23,401 bases of DNA from Lentzea aerocolonigenes (GTDB lineage Bacteria > Actinomycetota > Actinomycetes > Mycobacteriales > Pseudonocardiaceae), in contig NZ_JYJG01000394.1 in the NCBI RefSeq assembly GCF_000955955.1, positions 1 to 23,401 on the forward strand, given 5' to 3'. Below are positions 10,773-19,385 of the stretch, piece after piece. Below the pieces are notes generated by a model that saw nothing but the letters and a program-made list of their open reading frames with translations, did no database searches and had not been told where the DNA came from. The translations under genes and the position numbers were made by a program. Each line of letters begins with the position of its first letter. Positions within the stretch are counted from its first letter, which is position 1.

Positions 10773-12052
10773 GCGAGCACCCCCTGCCGGCGCAGCAGCC
10801 GTTCGACCGCGGTCTGCGCGTCTTCCCAGGCCTGGTCAGGGTCCTTGCCCGCGCTCTCGACGTTCGTGAGCTCGTCGGTGTAGGTGTCGCTGATCGAGAT
10901 GTCGTACGGCGAGAAGTAGACGGCCTGCACCCCGGAGGCGATCTCGGCGAAGACCTCCATGGTCACCTGGCCGCCGAAGAACTCCTCCGGCGCGAGCGCC
11001 CGCGGGTCGTCGAACGCGGCGGGGCTCGACGGGAACAAGCCGAGCTCCTGGTAGGCGGCCGCCTGGTTCTCGGGCGACAGCAACCACTTCACGATCTCGT
11101 ACGCGCCCTGCGGATCCGGGCAGTACTTCGTGATCGCCAGGAACGACCCGCCCTGGTTGCCGGAGCCGCCGGGCGCGCCGCACACCCGCCACTTGCCGGA
11201 CGTGCCCGGCGCGGACTGCTTCAGGCTGCCGGTGATCCAGGAGGCGTTGACGAAGCTGACCTCCTTGCCGTTGTTCCAGGCGGCGAGCCGGTCGACGCCC
11301 TCACCGCTCGCCGAACCCGCGTACCCCGCGGTGAGCCCCATCTGGAACGCCTTGACCGCGCGGTCCCAGGCGCGGCGCACCTGCGACTGGTCGGCGAGAT
11401 AGCGGTTCTGCCGGTCCAGGTACTTCTGCTTCTCCTGCGCGAGCGAGTACGTGAACACCATCTTCGTGTCGGTGATCAGGTACCGGCCGGGCAGCTTGTC
11501 CTTGACCCGCTCGGCGAACTCGAAGTAGTCGTCCCATGTGGACAGTGCGGAGGAGACGGCCCGCGGATCGGTGGGCAGGCCGGCCTCGCCGAACAGGTCG
11601 GCGCGGTAGTAGAGCGCGGCCGGCCCGATGTCGATCGGGAACCCGAGCTGGAACCCGTCCGGGCTGCGGCCCGCCTGCCACTTCCAGGGCAGGTAGCGCG
11701 GTTCGTCCTGACGCGCGCCCAGTGCGTTGAGGTCGGCGAACCGGTCGGTGGCCGAGAAGTACGTCGAGATGCCATCGCCGATCAGGGTGATGTCCGGCAG
11801 GTAGGCCTCGCCGGACAGCGCGGCGAGCAGCCGCTGGTTCAGTTCGCCGCTGACCTTGGACGGCGTCAGCTTCTGCGCGGGGAAGCGCTCGACCGCTTCC
11901 GCCAGCAGCTTCTCCGACACCGAGTTCGTGCCGTACCAGAGCGTGATGCGGCCGGGGTTGGCCGTGGTCGGGCTGCTACAGGCCCCTGCGCCGAGCGCGG
12001 TGGCGGCGACTGCCGCCGTGCCGGTCAGGAACCTGCGTCGAGTCAACGTCAT
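10769..12052 (-). CDS. Sugar ABC transporter substrate-binding lipoprotein
   Basis: A 427-residue extracellular solute-binding protein (CUT1 family). The N-terminus LTRRRFLTG is a twin-arginine signal, followed by a hydrophobic stretch and a lipobox-like LGAGAC with Cys25 as the likely lipidated residue. The mature protein starts RITLWYGTNSVSEKLL and shows the usual binding-protein segments, including ALYYRADLFGEAGLP and AWNNGKEVSFVNASW. It binds an oligosaccharide outside the cell and hands it to the two permeases. First gene of the operon: GGAGGG lies 6 nt before the ATG, and a promoter plus palindromic operator are directly upstream. Substrate inferred from the downstream beta-galactosidase. 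Confidence 0.94.
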   Translation of the reverse strand: MTLTRRRFLTGTAAVAATALGAGACSSPTTANPGRITLWYGTNSVSEKLLAEAVERFPAQKLTPSKVSGELNQRLLAALSGEAYLPDITLIGDGISTYFSATDRFADLNALGARQDEPRYLPWKWQAGRSPDGFQLGFPIDIGPAALYYRADLFGEAGLPTDPRAVSSALSTWDDYFEFAERVKDKLPGRYLITDTKMVFTYSLAQEKQKYLDRQNRYLADQSQVRRAWDRAVKAFQMGLTAGYAGSASGEGVDRLAAWNNGKEVSFVNASWITGSLKQSAPGTSGKWRVCGAPGGSGNQGGSFLAITKYCPDPQGAYEIVKWLLSPENQAAAYQELGLFPSSPAAFDDPRALAPEEFFGGQVTMEVFAEIASGVQAVYFSPYDISISDTYTDELTNVESAGKDPDQAWEDAQTAVERLLRRQGVLA

Positions 12053-12082
12053 CGGGGACCCTCCGAGAGCCCGTGAACGCTC

Positions 12083-12098
12083 CCGTGAACGTTCACGG
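12083..12098. promoter_or_regulatory. LacI-type operator of the galactoside operon
   Basis: CCGTGAACGTTCACGG, a perfect 16-bp palindrome with the central CG step typical of LacI-family operators, 31 nt upstream of the binding-protein ATG and about 4 nt past the predicted transcription start. The left arm is repeated as CCCGTGAACGC at 12070-12080, a 12-bp direct repeat that could be a second half-site. The lacI gene is the next gene upstream. The pairing of repressor and site is inference. Confidence 0.8.
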
Positions 12099-12108
12099 CG
12101 TGGCGCGA

Positions 12109-12137
12109 AGCATGAGCCGATCGAGTGAGAGTGTCAA
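12109..12137 (-). promoter_or_regulatory. Promoter of the galactoside operon
   Basis: On the minus strand a perfect -35 TTGACA (12137-12132), a 17-bp spacer and a -10-like CATGCT (12114-12109). Transcription would begin near 12102, so the palindrome at 12083-12098 lies just downstream, where a LacI-type repressor blocks initiation or early elongation. Confidence 0.75.
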
Positions 12138-12160
12138 CCCCCGGTTACTGAAATAGCAGG

Positions 12161-13129
12161 TCAGGCGGACTCGCGCAGGAGCAGGACGGCCTGCACGACC
12201 AGGTCCTCACCCGATAGTGGCTCGTCGCCGGCCATCAGCCGCGCGGCCTGCTCGACGGCGAGCGCGCCGATCTTGCGGGTGTCGAGCGCGACGGTCGTCA
12301 GCGCCGGGTCGACCACGGTGCCGAGCTGCAGGCCGTCGAACCCGATCACGGCCAGGTCCCTGCCCGACCGCCGGGCGGCCCGCAGCGCACCGATCGCGAT
12401 GATGTCGTTGAAGGTGAAGATGGCCGTCACGTCCGGCTGGGCCTTGAGCAGCCTGGTGAGCGCGTCCGCACCACCGTCGACCGACTGCACGGCACCCGCG
12501 ACCTTGTCCGGGCTGAGGCCGTGCGCGTTCATCGCGTCGCAGAACCACTGGTGCTTGTCGCTGGGCTCCGCGTGCGCGTGGTCGAGCATGCCGATGCGGC
12601 GGTGGCCTGCGGCGACGAGGTGGTCGACGGCGGACCGAACGCCCTGGGCGCCCTCGATCCGGATCGAGCTGAACCTCGTGGCATGGTGCTCGCGGCCGAT
12701 CAGCACCACCGGGATGCCGTGCGTGTGCTGGTCGAGCTGGGTCTCGGAGAGGTTGAAGTAGCCGACCACGGCGTCGACCTGCGAGCCGATGACCTGCAGC
12801 GTGCTGAGCTCCTCGTCGACGCTGTCGGCCGTGTCGTAGACGACGACGTGCCAGCCTTTCGCACGCGCGGCTTCCAGTGCGGCGGCGGCGACCTCGGTGA
12901 AGAACGGGTTGAGCAGGTCGGGGATGACCAGGCCGATCGACGTGGTGTCCGGGCGCACCAGGCCTCGCGCGAACCGGCTCGGCCGGTAACCGAGCTCCTT
13001 GGCCGCGTCGAGCACGCGCTGCTTGGTGTCGCCGTCGATCTCGCCCTTGTCGTTGAGCGCCCTCGACACCGTCTGCCGCGACACCCCGGCGGCGCTCGCG
13101 ACATCGTTGATCGTGATTCTCTGTGACAT
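12161..13129 (-). CDS. LacI-family transcriptional repressor
   Basis: A 322-residue regulator. The N-terminal helix-turn-helix and hinge read ITINDVASAAGVSRQTVSRA, continuing to LGYRPSRFARGL. The rest is a periplasmic-binding-protein-like sugar sensor domain (TTSIGLVIPDLLNPFFTEV, VIGFDG). It most likely represses the downstream galactoside operon through the palindrome at 12083-12098. The ATG at 13129 is set by the HTH. An open frame continues further upstream but only as antisense-like sequence through the LysR gene in another frame. The start overlaps the stop of the LysR gene as TGATG, with no separate Shine-Dalgarno sequence, so translation is probably coupled to dgdR. Confidence 0.95.
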   Translation of the reverse strand: MSQRITINDVASAAGVSRQTVSRALNDKGEIDGDTKQRVLDAAKELGYRPSRFARGLVRPDTTSIGLVIPDLLNPFFTEVAAAALEAARAKGWHVVVYDTADSVDEELSTLQVIGSQVDAVVGYFNLSETQLDQHTHGIPVVLIGREHHATRFSSIRIEGAQGVRSAVDHLVAAGHRRIGMLDHAHAEPSDKHQWFCDAMNAHGLSPDKVAGAVQSVDGGADALTRLLKAQPDVTAIFTFNDIIAIGALRAARRSGRDLAVIGFDGLQLGTVVDPALTTVALDTRKIGALAVEQAARLMAGDEPLSGEDLVVQAVLLLRESA

Positions 13130-13983
13130 CACTGTGGAGTATGCAGCGCGTGGAGCACGACTGTGATGGCGGCGCGCGAATCCCGCCGCACGGCCGCGGT
13201 GATCTTCCTGGTCACCGGCAACTCTTTCGCGACGACGTCGAACCTCGGGTCCACCGCGAGCGCGGGCAGCACCGCGACGGCCAGACCTGCCTCGACGTGC
13301 TGGAGCGTCAGCATGTAGTTGCTGAACCGGCTCACGATCCTCGGTTCGAACCCCGCTTCGCGGCACAGACGCGTCGCGAGCTTCGCCATGTACGAGCCGG
13401 GCATGTCGAACGCCCACGGCTCGTCCTTGCAGGCTTTCAGCTCCGCCTTCGGCTGGCCGGGTGGGCTGAGGAGCACGATCGGGTCCTCCGCGAGCGGCAC
13501 GACGTCGATGTCGGGCGGAACCGGCAGCTCCACGAAGTCGGTGGTCGTGATGATCACGTCGACCTCGCCGGACAGCAGCGCGGGCATGCTGGCATGCGGC
13601 TCCAGCTCGACGATCTCGACGTCCAGGTGCGGGTGGTTCAGGTGCTGGATCGCGGGCACGGCCAGGGTGTGGATCGAGCTCTGGAACCCGCCCAGCCGCA
13701 CGCGTCCGGACGGCTCTTCGTTGAGGCCTCTGAGCTCGGCCTCGACGGCGTCCATCTGGTCGAGGATCGAGCGGGCTCTTCTGGCCAGGATCAGCCCGGC
13801 CGAGGTCAGGCGGACGCGCCTGCCGGTGCGTTCGAGCAGCTGGGTACGAGTTTCGCTTTCGAGCACCGCGAGCTGCTGCGACACGCTCGACGCGCTGAGG
13901 TTCGCGGCCTGCGCCACCGCCCGGACCGTGCCCAGCGCGTCGAGCTGGCTGAGCAGTTTGAGCCGCCACGGGTTGAGCGTCAT
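13129..13983 (-). CDS. dgdR: LysR-family regulator, DgdR-like
   Basis: A 284-residue LysR-type regulator: an N-terminal winged HTH (LGTVRAVAQAANLSASSVSQ, then QLAVLESE), a linker helix, and a LysR substrate-binding fold (GRVRLGGFQSSIHTLAVPAI onwards). It is divergent from dgdA, the same layout as dgdR/dgdA described in Burkholderia cepacia, where DgdR represses the decarboxylase gene. The name rests on this context, since the protein alone could be any LysR. A 19-bp palindrome begins 3 bp upstream of its ATG and contains its own -10-like TAATAC, so autoregulation is likely. The stop overlaps the lacI start by one base. Confidence 0.85.
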   Translation of the reverse strand: MTLNPWRLKLLSQLDALGTVRAVAQAANLSASSVSQQLAVLESETRTQLLERTGRRVRLTSAGLILARRARSILDQMDAVEAELRGLNEEPSGRVRLGGFQSSIHTLAVPAIQHLNHPHLDVEIVELEPHASMPALLSGEVDVIITTTDFVELPVPPDIDVVPLAEDPIVLLSPPGQPKAELKACKDEPWAFDMPGSYMAKLATRLCREAGFEPRIVSRFSNYMLTLQHVEAGLAVAVLPALAVDPRFDVVAKELPVTRKITAAVRRDSRAAITVVLHALHTPQ

Positions 13984-13985
13984 GC

Positions 13986-14004
13986 TGTTCAGTATTACCG
14001 AACA
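13986..14004. promoter_or_regulatory. LysR-type operator between dgdR and dgdA
   Basis: TGTTCAGTATTACCGAACA is a near-perfect inverted repeat: TGTTC-n-GTA-n-TAC-n-GAACA, with only the three central-type positions unpaired. It carries the T-N11-A signature of LysR sites. Its centre lies about 65 bp before the predicted dgdA transcription start, the classical recognition site position, and it covers the -10 region of dgdR. Confidence 0.75.
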
Positions 14005-14024
14005 GCGAGCGTGGAATTGTGAGA

Positions 14025-15287
<1,263 letters not shown>

Positions 15288-15312
15288 CCGGGGTTCAGGC
15301 CAGGCGTCATCG

Positions 15313-15331
15313 CTCGCCGGGTCCCGGCGAG
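15313..15331. terminator. Hairpin between convergent dgdA and the 50-aa gene
   Basis: Perfect palindrome with arms CTCGCCGGG and CCCGGCGAG around one base, flanked by further pairing bases (TCGCT and AGCGA). It lies 26 nt after the dgdA stop and 16 nt from the stop of the convergent small gene, so it can end both transcripts. No T tract, as is common in actinobacteria. Confidence 0.6.
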
Positions 15332-15346
15332 GTGAGCGACCCGCGG

Positions 15347-15499
15347 TTACTTGGTGACCGGCGCGGGCAGTTTGGCGAGCAGCGCGCGTGCCTTGCGCAG
15401 GATGTCGGCTTCCTCGTGACCGAAGTCCGACAGGTAGTGGCGCAGCGCGTGCCGGAGGAGCACCAGCTCCTCGTCGGTCAGTTCCAGGGTGGTACCCAT
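15347..15499 (-). CDS. Small 50-residue protein of unknown function
   Basis: Reads MGTTLELTDEELVLLRHAL, then RHYLSDFGHEEADILRKAR, ending ALLAKLPAPVTK: a 50-residue acidic-amphipathic, all-helical-looking protein with two predicted helices. No cysteine, membrane segment or signal. Codon choice is strongly GC at third positions, like its neighbours, which supports real coding. TAACAT lies 6 nt before the ATG with GGAG in between, so the mRNA is probably leaderless or very short-leadered. It is separated from the carboxypeptidase gene upstream by a 17-bp hairpin and faces dgdA. I do not recognise a named family; similar short TDEELxLLRxAL proteins seem common in actinobacteria. Confidence 0.7.
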   Translation of the reverse strand: MGTTLELTDEELVLLRHALRHYLSDFGHEEADILRKARALLAKLPAPVTK

Positions 15500-15548
15500 G
15501 TCTCCATGTTATGCCTGCTCACGGGGTTTCACCGGATACTGCGCAGGC

Positions 15549-15588
15549 GGTACGGGCGGCGCGGTCCTGACACCGCGCCGCCCGTACC
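15549..15588 (-). terminator. 17-bp perfect hairpin terminator after the M14 carboxypeptidase
   Basis: Arms GGTACGGGCGGCGCGGT and ACCGCGCCGCCCGTACC pair over all 17 bp around a 6-nt loop, 15 nt past the stop of the carboxypeptidase gene on the minus strand. There is no U tract. It is the strongest hairpin in the window and sits upstream of the 50-aa gene, insulating it. Confidence 0.85.
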
Positions 15589-15603
15589 GAAATGGCAGCG
15601 GCG

Positions 15604-18600
15604 TCAGCCCATCAAGTACTGCATCGACCTGGCCATCACGTCGTTGCGGATCGCCGCGTCGGTGATGCCCTCGAAGCCGAACCCGAAGTACAGGGTGTCG
15701 GCGGTCTTCACGATGGCGCCCTCCGGGAACCCGGCCGCCGTGGTGCGGGTGAAGTTGTTGCCGTTCGGCGCGCTGCCGTCGGGCGGACCGGTGACGGCCC
15801 AACCGTCCAAACCGGACTCGAACGACGTGGATCCCTCACCGGTCGACACGACGACGTCGTCGACGAACACACCGAGCCCCTGCGTCGCCCAGTCGCTCGC
15901 GTAGGCGATGGACACCTCGACCTGGCTGCCCGCGTAGGCGGTCAGGTCGACGTTCCACTGCTGCCAGCCACCGGATCCGCCGGACGCCGCGTTCCACACA
16001 CCCGTTGTGCCGGTGGGCGAACACGTGCCGTCGGGGTTGAGCGTCTGGTAGTGGTCGAGCTGCGGATGCAGGTCGCGCCACCCCTCCGGACAGCTGTCGC
16101 CAGTCGCCGTCGTCGTGTGCCCGTTGGTGTCGGGCAGCGTCGTCCAGTTCGTGCCACCTGCGGTGCGCGCTTCGACGAACACGTGGTCCCACGCGGGCTC
16201 GGTGTCGTACGACGTCCAGAACGACATCTGCGCGCCACCGGCCGGAACCGTGATCGTGCGCGTCAGCCGCTTGTACGACACGTCGCTGATCTGCGAGTAC
16301 ATGTAGTAGTCGCCGAAGTGCGGTGCGAACGGGCCACCGGGGCGGTCCCAGGCCGCGGCGATGTCGCTGCGGAACTGCGGGTACTGGTTCACCGGCAGCA
16401 GACCGCTCGTCGTCAGGAACGACGCCGTGTGGTCCTGGTTCTGCGCGCTGTCGGTGCCGTTGAGGGTCAGCGAGACGCCGGTCAGCGGGTTCGCGACGCC
16501 GTTGACCCCGAACGGGTCGCCGTTGTCGTCCTGGCCGGTGCCCTCGTTGATGATCGCCGCGCCGAACCAGTACTCGATGACGTCGTTCACGCCGTCGCCG
16601 GAACCGGACAGCGGGCGGCACCGCAGGTCGACGTCCGGGAGCGTGCTGCACTGCTTGTTCTCGAACGGGTCGTAGAGCTGCGTACCGTGCCCGCCGGCGT
16701 ACTGGTGCCCGGCGTACTTGCCGGTGTAGAGCACCTTGCCGCCCTCGTTGAGGTAGTCGCGGACCTCGAACAGCTCGGTCTGCGCCAGGCTCGACGCGTT
16801 GCCCGCGCCCCAACCGGGTTCGCGCGTCACCACGTCGTCACCGGTGTACCAGATGACGGCCTTGTAGTGGCTCAGCACACCGAGTGCGTCAGGTGCCTTG
16901 CGCCCGTTGGCATCCACGTCGTACACGTCGCTGCTGATGCCGTTGGCGGTGAGCGCGTCGGTGTAGTAGTTCACGTACTTCGGCGCGGTCACGCCCTGGT
17001 TCGGCGACGCGCCGGTGTAGTCCTCGGCGGACAGGACGAGCACCGGGTCGTGCGACTCGGAGACGGCGCGGTAGGTGAACGACCTGCTGGTCTTACCACC
17101 GCCCTCGAACCACACCTTGACCTGGTCGCCGGGGGTCGTCCCGGTCACCGTGCCGCGCACGACGTGGTAGTAGTTCGCGTTGCCGATGCCGTACTTCTCG
17201 CCACCCTGCCACTCGGACGTCGACGCGCTCTGCACCGGCCCGTTGCCGATCTGCCACTTCGCGGTGACGGCGCCGAGCGACTTCTTCGCGAGCACCCGGA
17301 CCTCCTGCGGGTCGCCGTAGGAGACGTCGAACGTGAAGTCCAACATGGACAGTGGCGCGTTCTCCTGGTCGATGTCGGCCTGGTCGAGGTAGAACGGCTC
17401 GACCGTGATGCCGACCGACGACTTCGGGTTCTCCGGGTCCTGCGCCGACATCGCCTGCGACAACGCGAACGGCAGCGTCTTCTGGAACTCGGCCTCCACG
17501 AGCGCCTCGTCGTCGGGGAAGACGAAACCACACCCCTCGCAGCCTTCGCTCAGCTCGGGCGTGAAGGCCACGGTCCCGGCGTGAGCGTCGGCGTAATCGG
17601 TGGTCTCGCCGTTCGTGACGTACAGCTCGTCGGAGCTGATTCCCGGGTCGAAGCCGGGAATCGCGGGCTTGGCGTCGGTGCCTGCCATGGCGACGTAGAT
17701 CGGGTTGTCGGCCTCGGGCGACCCGGTCTGCCAGCCCTGCGGGTAGAGGATCTGCTGCGCGGCGGAGTGCCAGTTGGTCTGGAACTTCGGCTTGATCCGG
17801 TTCAGCAGGCCCTGCATGGCCTTGGTCTCCGGCTCGGACGCCGCGCCGGTGCCGCGGTAGGTCTCGCTCGCGGTCGCGGTCGACGAACCCTCGTTGTCGT
17901 AGTTGAAGTGCTCGTCGAAGTTGCGGTTCGGGTCCACGCCGTCGCCGACGGTGATCTGGCCGTTGCCGTCGTTGTCGCGGAGGTTCTTGCGCCACAACCG
18001 TTCCACGTCGAACGTGTACTGGTAGCCGTCCGGGTTGGCGACGAGCACGAACCAGAGCTCGGTGCTCTTGAGGAGGTCCTTGATCTCCTTGTCGTTGGCC
18101 TTGAAGCGGTTCACGTAGTGGTTGAGCAGCCTGCGGTTCACCTCGGTGCTGATCCACTCGCGCGCGTGCTGCGTGGAGGAGTAGAGCACCGCCGGTCGGC
18201 TGCCGTCGCGCTGCCCGTTGGCGCCCTGCGTGACCTTGAGCGCGATGATCTCCCGTCCCTGCCCGGTCTTCCCGAGCACTTCGAGCTTGACGAGGTTGGG
18301 GTTGTTGCGCGCCAACGCGTACAGCTGGTCGCGAATCCCGCCAGTCTCGTCGTAGGACCGCCACACGTTGAATCCGTACGCGGCCTGCTCGGCGGCGAGC
18401 TGCCTGGTGGTCTTGCCGTCCTTTGTCTTCTTGAGCTTCGCCTCGATCCCGCGTTTCGCCAGGTCCTTCTGCTGGGCGGCGTCGAGGACGAGCTCGACCT
18501 CGACCTTGTCGCCCGCCGTTCTGGCGCCGGCGATGTCCAGGCCTCGTCTCGACAGATCACCCGCCTGTTTCGGGCTCACCTGGGCGACGTAGACGTCGAG

Positions 18601-18693
18601 AGGGTCGCTCGGCGGGGCGGCTTGGGCGGGTGACGCCGCCGCGCCTCCGATGACGAGTGCCAGTGCGGACAGGAAAGTCGTGGACCGCTTCAT
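15604..18693 (-). CDS. Secreted M14 zinc carboxypeptidase with long C-terminal extension
   Basis: A 1029-residue exported metallopeptidase that removes C-terminal residues from peptides. A Sec signal peptide (KRSTTFLSALALVIGGAAA, cut near SPAQA/APP) is followed by a propeptide-like segment (about 26-100), then the M14 domain. Zinc ligands are STQHAREW (His176, Glu179) and NWHSA (His309); substrate binding is by VDPNRNF (Asn256, Arg257); the catalytic Glu is in FTPELSEG (Glu380). The remaining about 600 residues include a beta-rich part, a Rossmann-like region (VLVLSAEDYTG ... VIWYTGDDVVTREPGWGAG) and a C-terminal region resembling M6/immune-inhibitor-A sandwich domains (MSFWTSYDTEPAWDHVFVEA, VFVDDVVVS). 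GGAGGA 5 nt upstream sets the ATG at 18693; a longer in-frame reading to 18726 lacks a ribosome site. Monocistronic, ended by the hairpin at 15549-15588. Confidence 0.93.
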   Translation of the reverse strand: MKRSTTFLSALALVIGGAAASPAQAAPPSDPLDVYVAQVSPKQAGDLSRRGLDIAGARTAGDKVEVELVLDAAQQKDLAKRGIEAKLKKTKDGKTTRQLAAEQAAYGFNVWRSYDETGGIRDQLYALARNNPNLVKLEVLGKTGQGREIIALKVTQGANGQRDGSRPAVLYSSTQHAREWISTEVNRRLLNHYVNRFKANDKEIKDLLKSTELWFVLVANPDGYQYTFDVERLWRKNLRDNDGNGQITVGDGVDPNRNFDEHFNYDNEGSSTATASETYRGTGAASEPETKAMQGLLNRIKPKFQTNWHSAAQQILYPQGWQTGSPEADNPIYVAMAGTDAKPAIPGFDPGISSDELYVTNGETTDYADAHAGTVAFTPELSEGCEGCGFVFPDDEALVEAEFQKTLPFALSQAMSAQDPENPKSSVGITVEPFYLDQADIDQENAPLSMLDFTFDVSYGDPQEVRVLAKKSLGAVTAKWQIGNGPVQSASTSEWQGGEKYGIGNANYYHVVRGTVTGTTPGDQVKVWFEGGGKTSRSFTYRAVSESHDPVLVLSAEDYTGASPNQGVTAPKYVNYYTDALTANGISSDVYDVDANGRKAPDALGVLSHYKAVIWYTGDDVVTREPGWGAGNASSLAQTELFEVRDYLNEGGKVLYTGKYAGHQYAGGHGTQLYDPFENKQCSTLPDVDLRCRPLSGSGDGVNDVIEYWFGAAIINEGTGQDDNGDPFGVNGVANPLTGVSLTLNGTDSAQNQDHTASFLTTSGLLPVNQYPQFRSDIAAAWDRPGGPFAPHFGDYYMYSQISDVSYKRLTRTITVPAGGAQMSFWTSYDTEPAWDHVFVEARTAGGTNWTTLPDTNGHTTTATGDSCPEGWRDLHPQLDHYQTLNPDGTCSPTGTTGVWNAASGGSGGWQQWNVDLTAYAGSQVEVSIAYASDWATQGLGVFVDDVVVSTGEGSTSFESGLDGWAVTGPPDGSAPNGNNFTRTTAAGFPEGAIVKTADTLYFGFGFEGITDAAIRNDVMARSMQYLMG

Positions 18694-18698
18694 TGCGT

Positions 18699-18704
18699 TC
18701 CTCC
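18699..18704 (-). promoter_or_regulatory. Ribosome binding site of the M14 carboxypeptidase
   Basis: GGAGGA on the minus strand, 5 nt before the ATG at 18693, placing the start directly before the signal peptide. Confidence 0.7.
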
Positions 18705-18770
18705 GGGGCGTGCGTGGTCGACGCAAGACCCGACGACGCTACGCCGACCAGCCGTTACATTGATGAGCCT

Positions 18771-18794
18771 TTGGGCCCTACACGTTCGGCCCAA
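18771..18794 (-). repeat. Inverted repeat between the AhpD-like gene and the carboxypeptidase gene
   Basis: TTGGGCC and GGCCCAA, 7-bp perfect arms with a 10-nt spacer, in the 135-bp gap 18694-18828. It lies 34 nt past the AhpD-like stop and could be its terminator or an operator for the carboxypeptidase promoter. On the minus strand TAGCGT (about 18736-18741) is a weak -10 candidate for the carboxypeptidase; nothing else stands out in the gap. Confidence 0.4.
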
Positions 18795-18828
18795 CGGTCG
18801 CATGTCGTGGTTGGACGGACGCACGCCG

Positions 18829-19385
18829 TCACCGCAACACGAGTCCTGGCAACCGATAGCGCGTCCCCTGGATCACCCTGGCCGCGGCGCGCACGTGCTC
18901 GTCGGAGTCCCAGCTCCAGCCGAACGCGTTGGCCAGCCGGTTGACGATGTTGAACACCGCGTTCACGTGCAACGCCTCCACGAGCGCGTCCGCGGGCACA
19001 CCGGCCTGCCGCACCGCGGCGGCATCGGCCTGCGTGACCTCGCCGCGGTCAGCAAGGTGATGAAGGTGATCACCGCCGCCAGTTCCGGCCGCACGTCGTG
19101 ATGTCCCGCCAGCCTCGCGGTCTCGGTGTGGACGCACACGCAGAACGGGCATTCGTTGAGCCCCGAGGACACCGCGGCGAGGTACTCGCGCTCGGCCACC
19201 GTCCAGAACGACGGCCCGCGCAGCACTTCCTGCCCGTAGTCGAAGAACGGCCGGCCGAAGAAACCAGGCCTGTGCATCGCCGTTTTGACGACGTCGTCCA
19301 CCTCGTGCCCCATGACCGTGACCACGACCTTCTGGAACGCACGCGCGGCCCGGCCGTGGCCGCGTTCCAGGACGTCCAGCCTCAT
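18829..19385 (-). pseudogene. Frameshifted AhpD/carboxymuconolactone-decarboxylase-like peroxidase-related protein
   Basis: The first frame encodes MRLDVLERGHGRAARAF, HEVDDVVKTAMHRPGFFGRP and the CMD/AhpD active-site motif NECPFCVCVH, with the redox CxxC. It then reads AAVITFITLLTA before losing similarity. Another frame continues as EVTQADAAAVRQAGVPADAL, VEALHVNAVFNIVNRLANAF and GWSWDSDEHV to the stop at 18829, which is the usual C-terminal half of this family. The switch lies within about 19041-19050. The gene spans 557 nt; one added base gives 558 nt, a normal 185-residue protein, so a single-base deletion or sequence error is the simplest explanation. No slippery heptamer is seen. The start overlaps the previous stop as ATGA. 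Members are alkylhydroperoxidase-like reductants, sometimes cytosolic antioxidants. Confidence 0.85.

Noticed and set aside
15592..18633. 1013-codon plus-strand open frame opposite the M14 carboxypeptidase
   Set aside because: Antisense shadow without a recognisable domain; the minus-strand frame has a signal peptide and all M14 catalytic residues.
18963..19152. Programmed ribosomal frameshift in the AhpD-like gene
   Set aside because: No slippery heptamer or downstream structure is apparent near the junction, and family members are normally single-frame.
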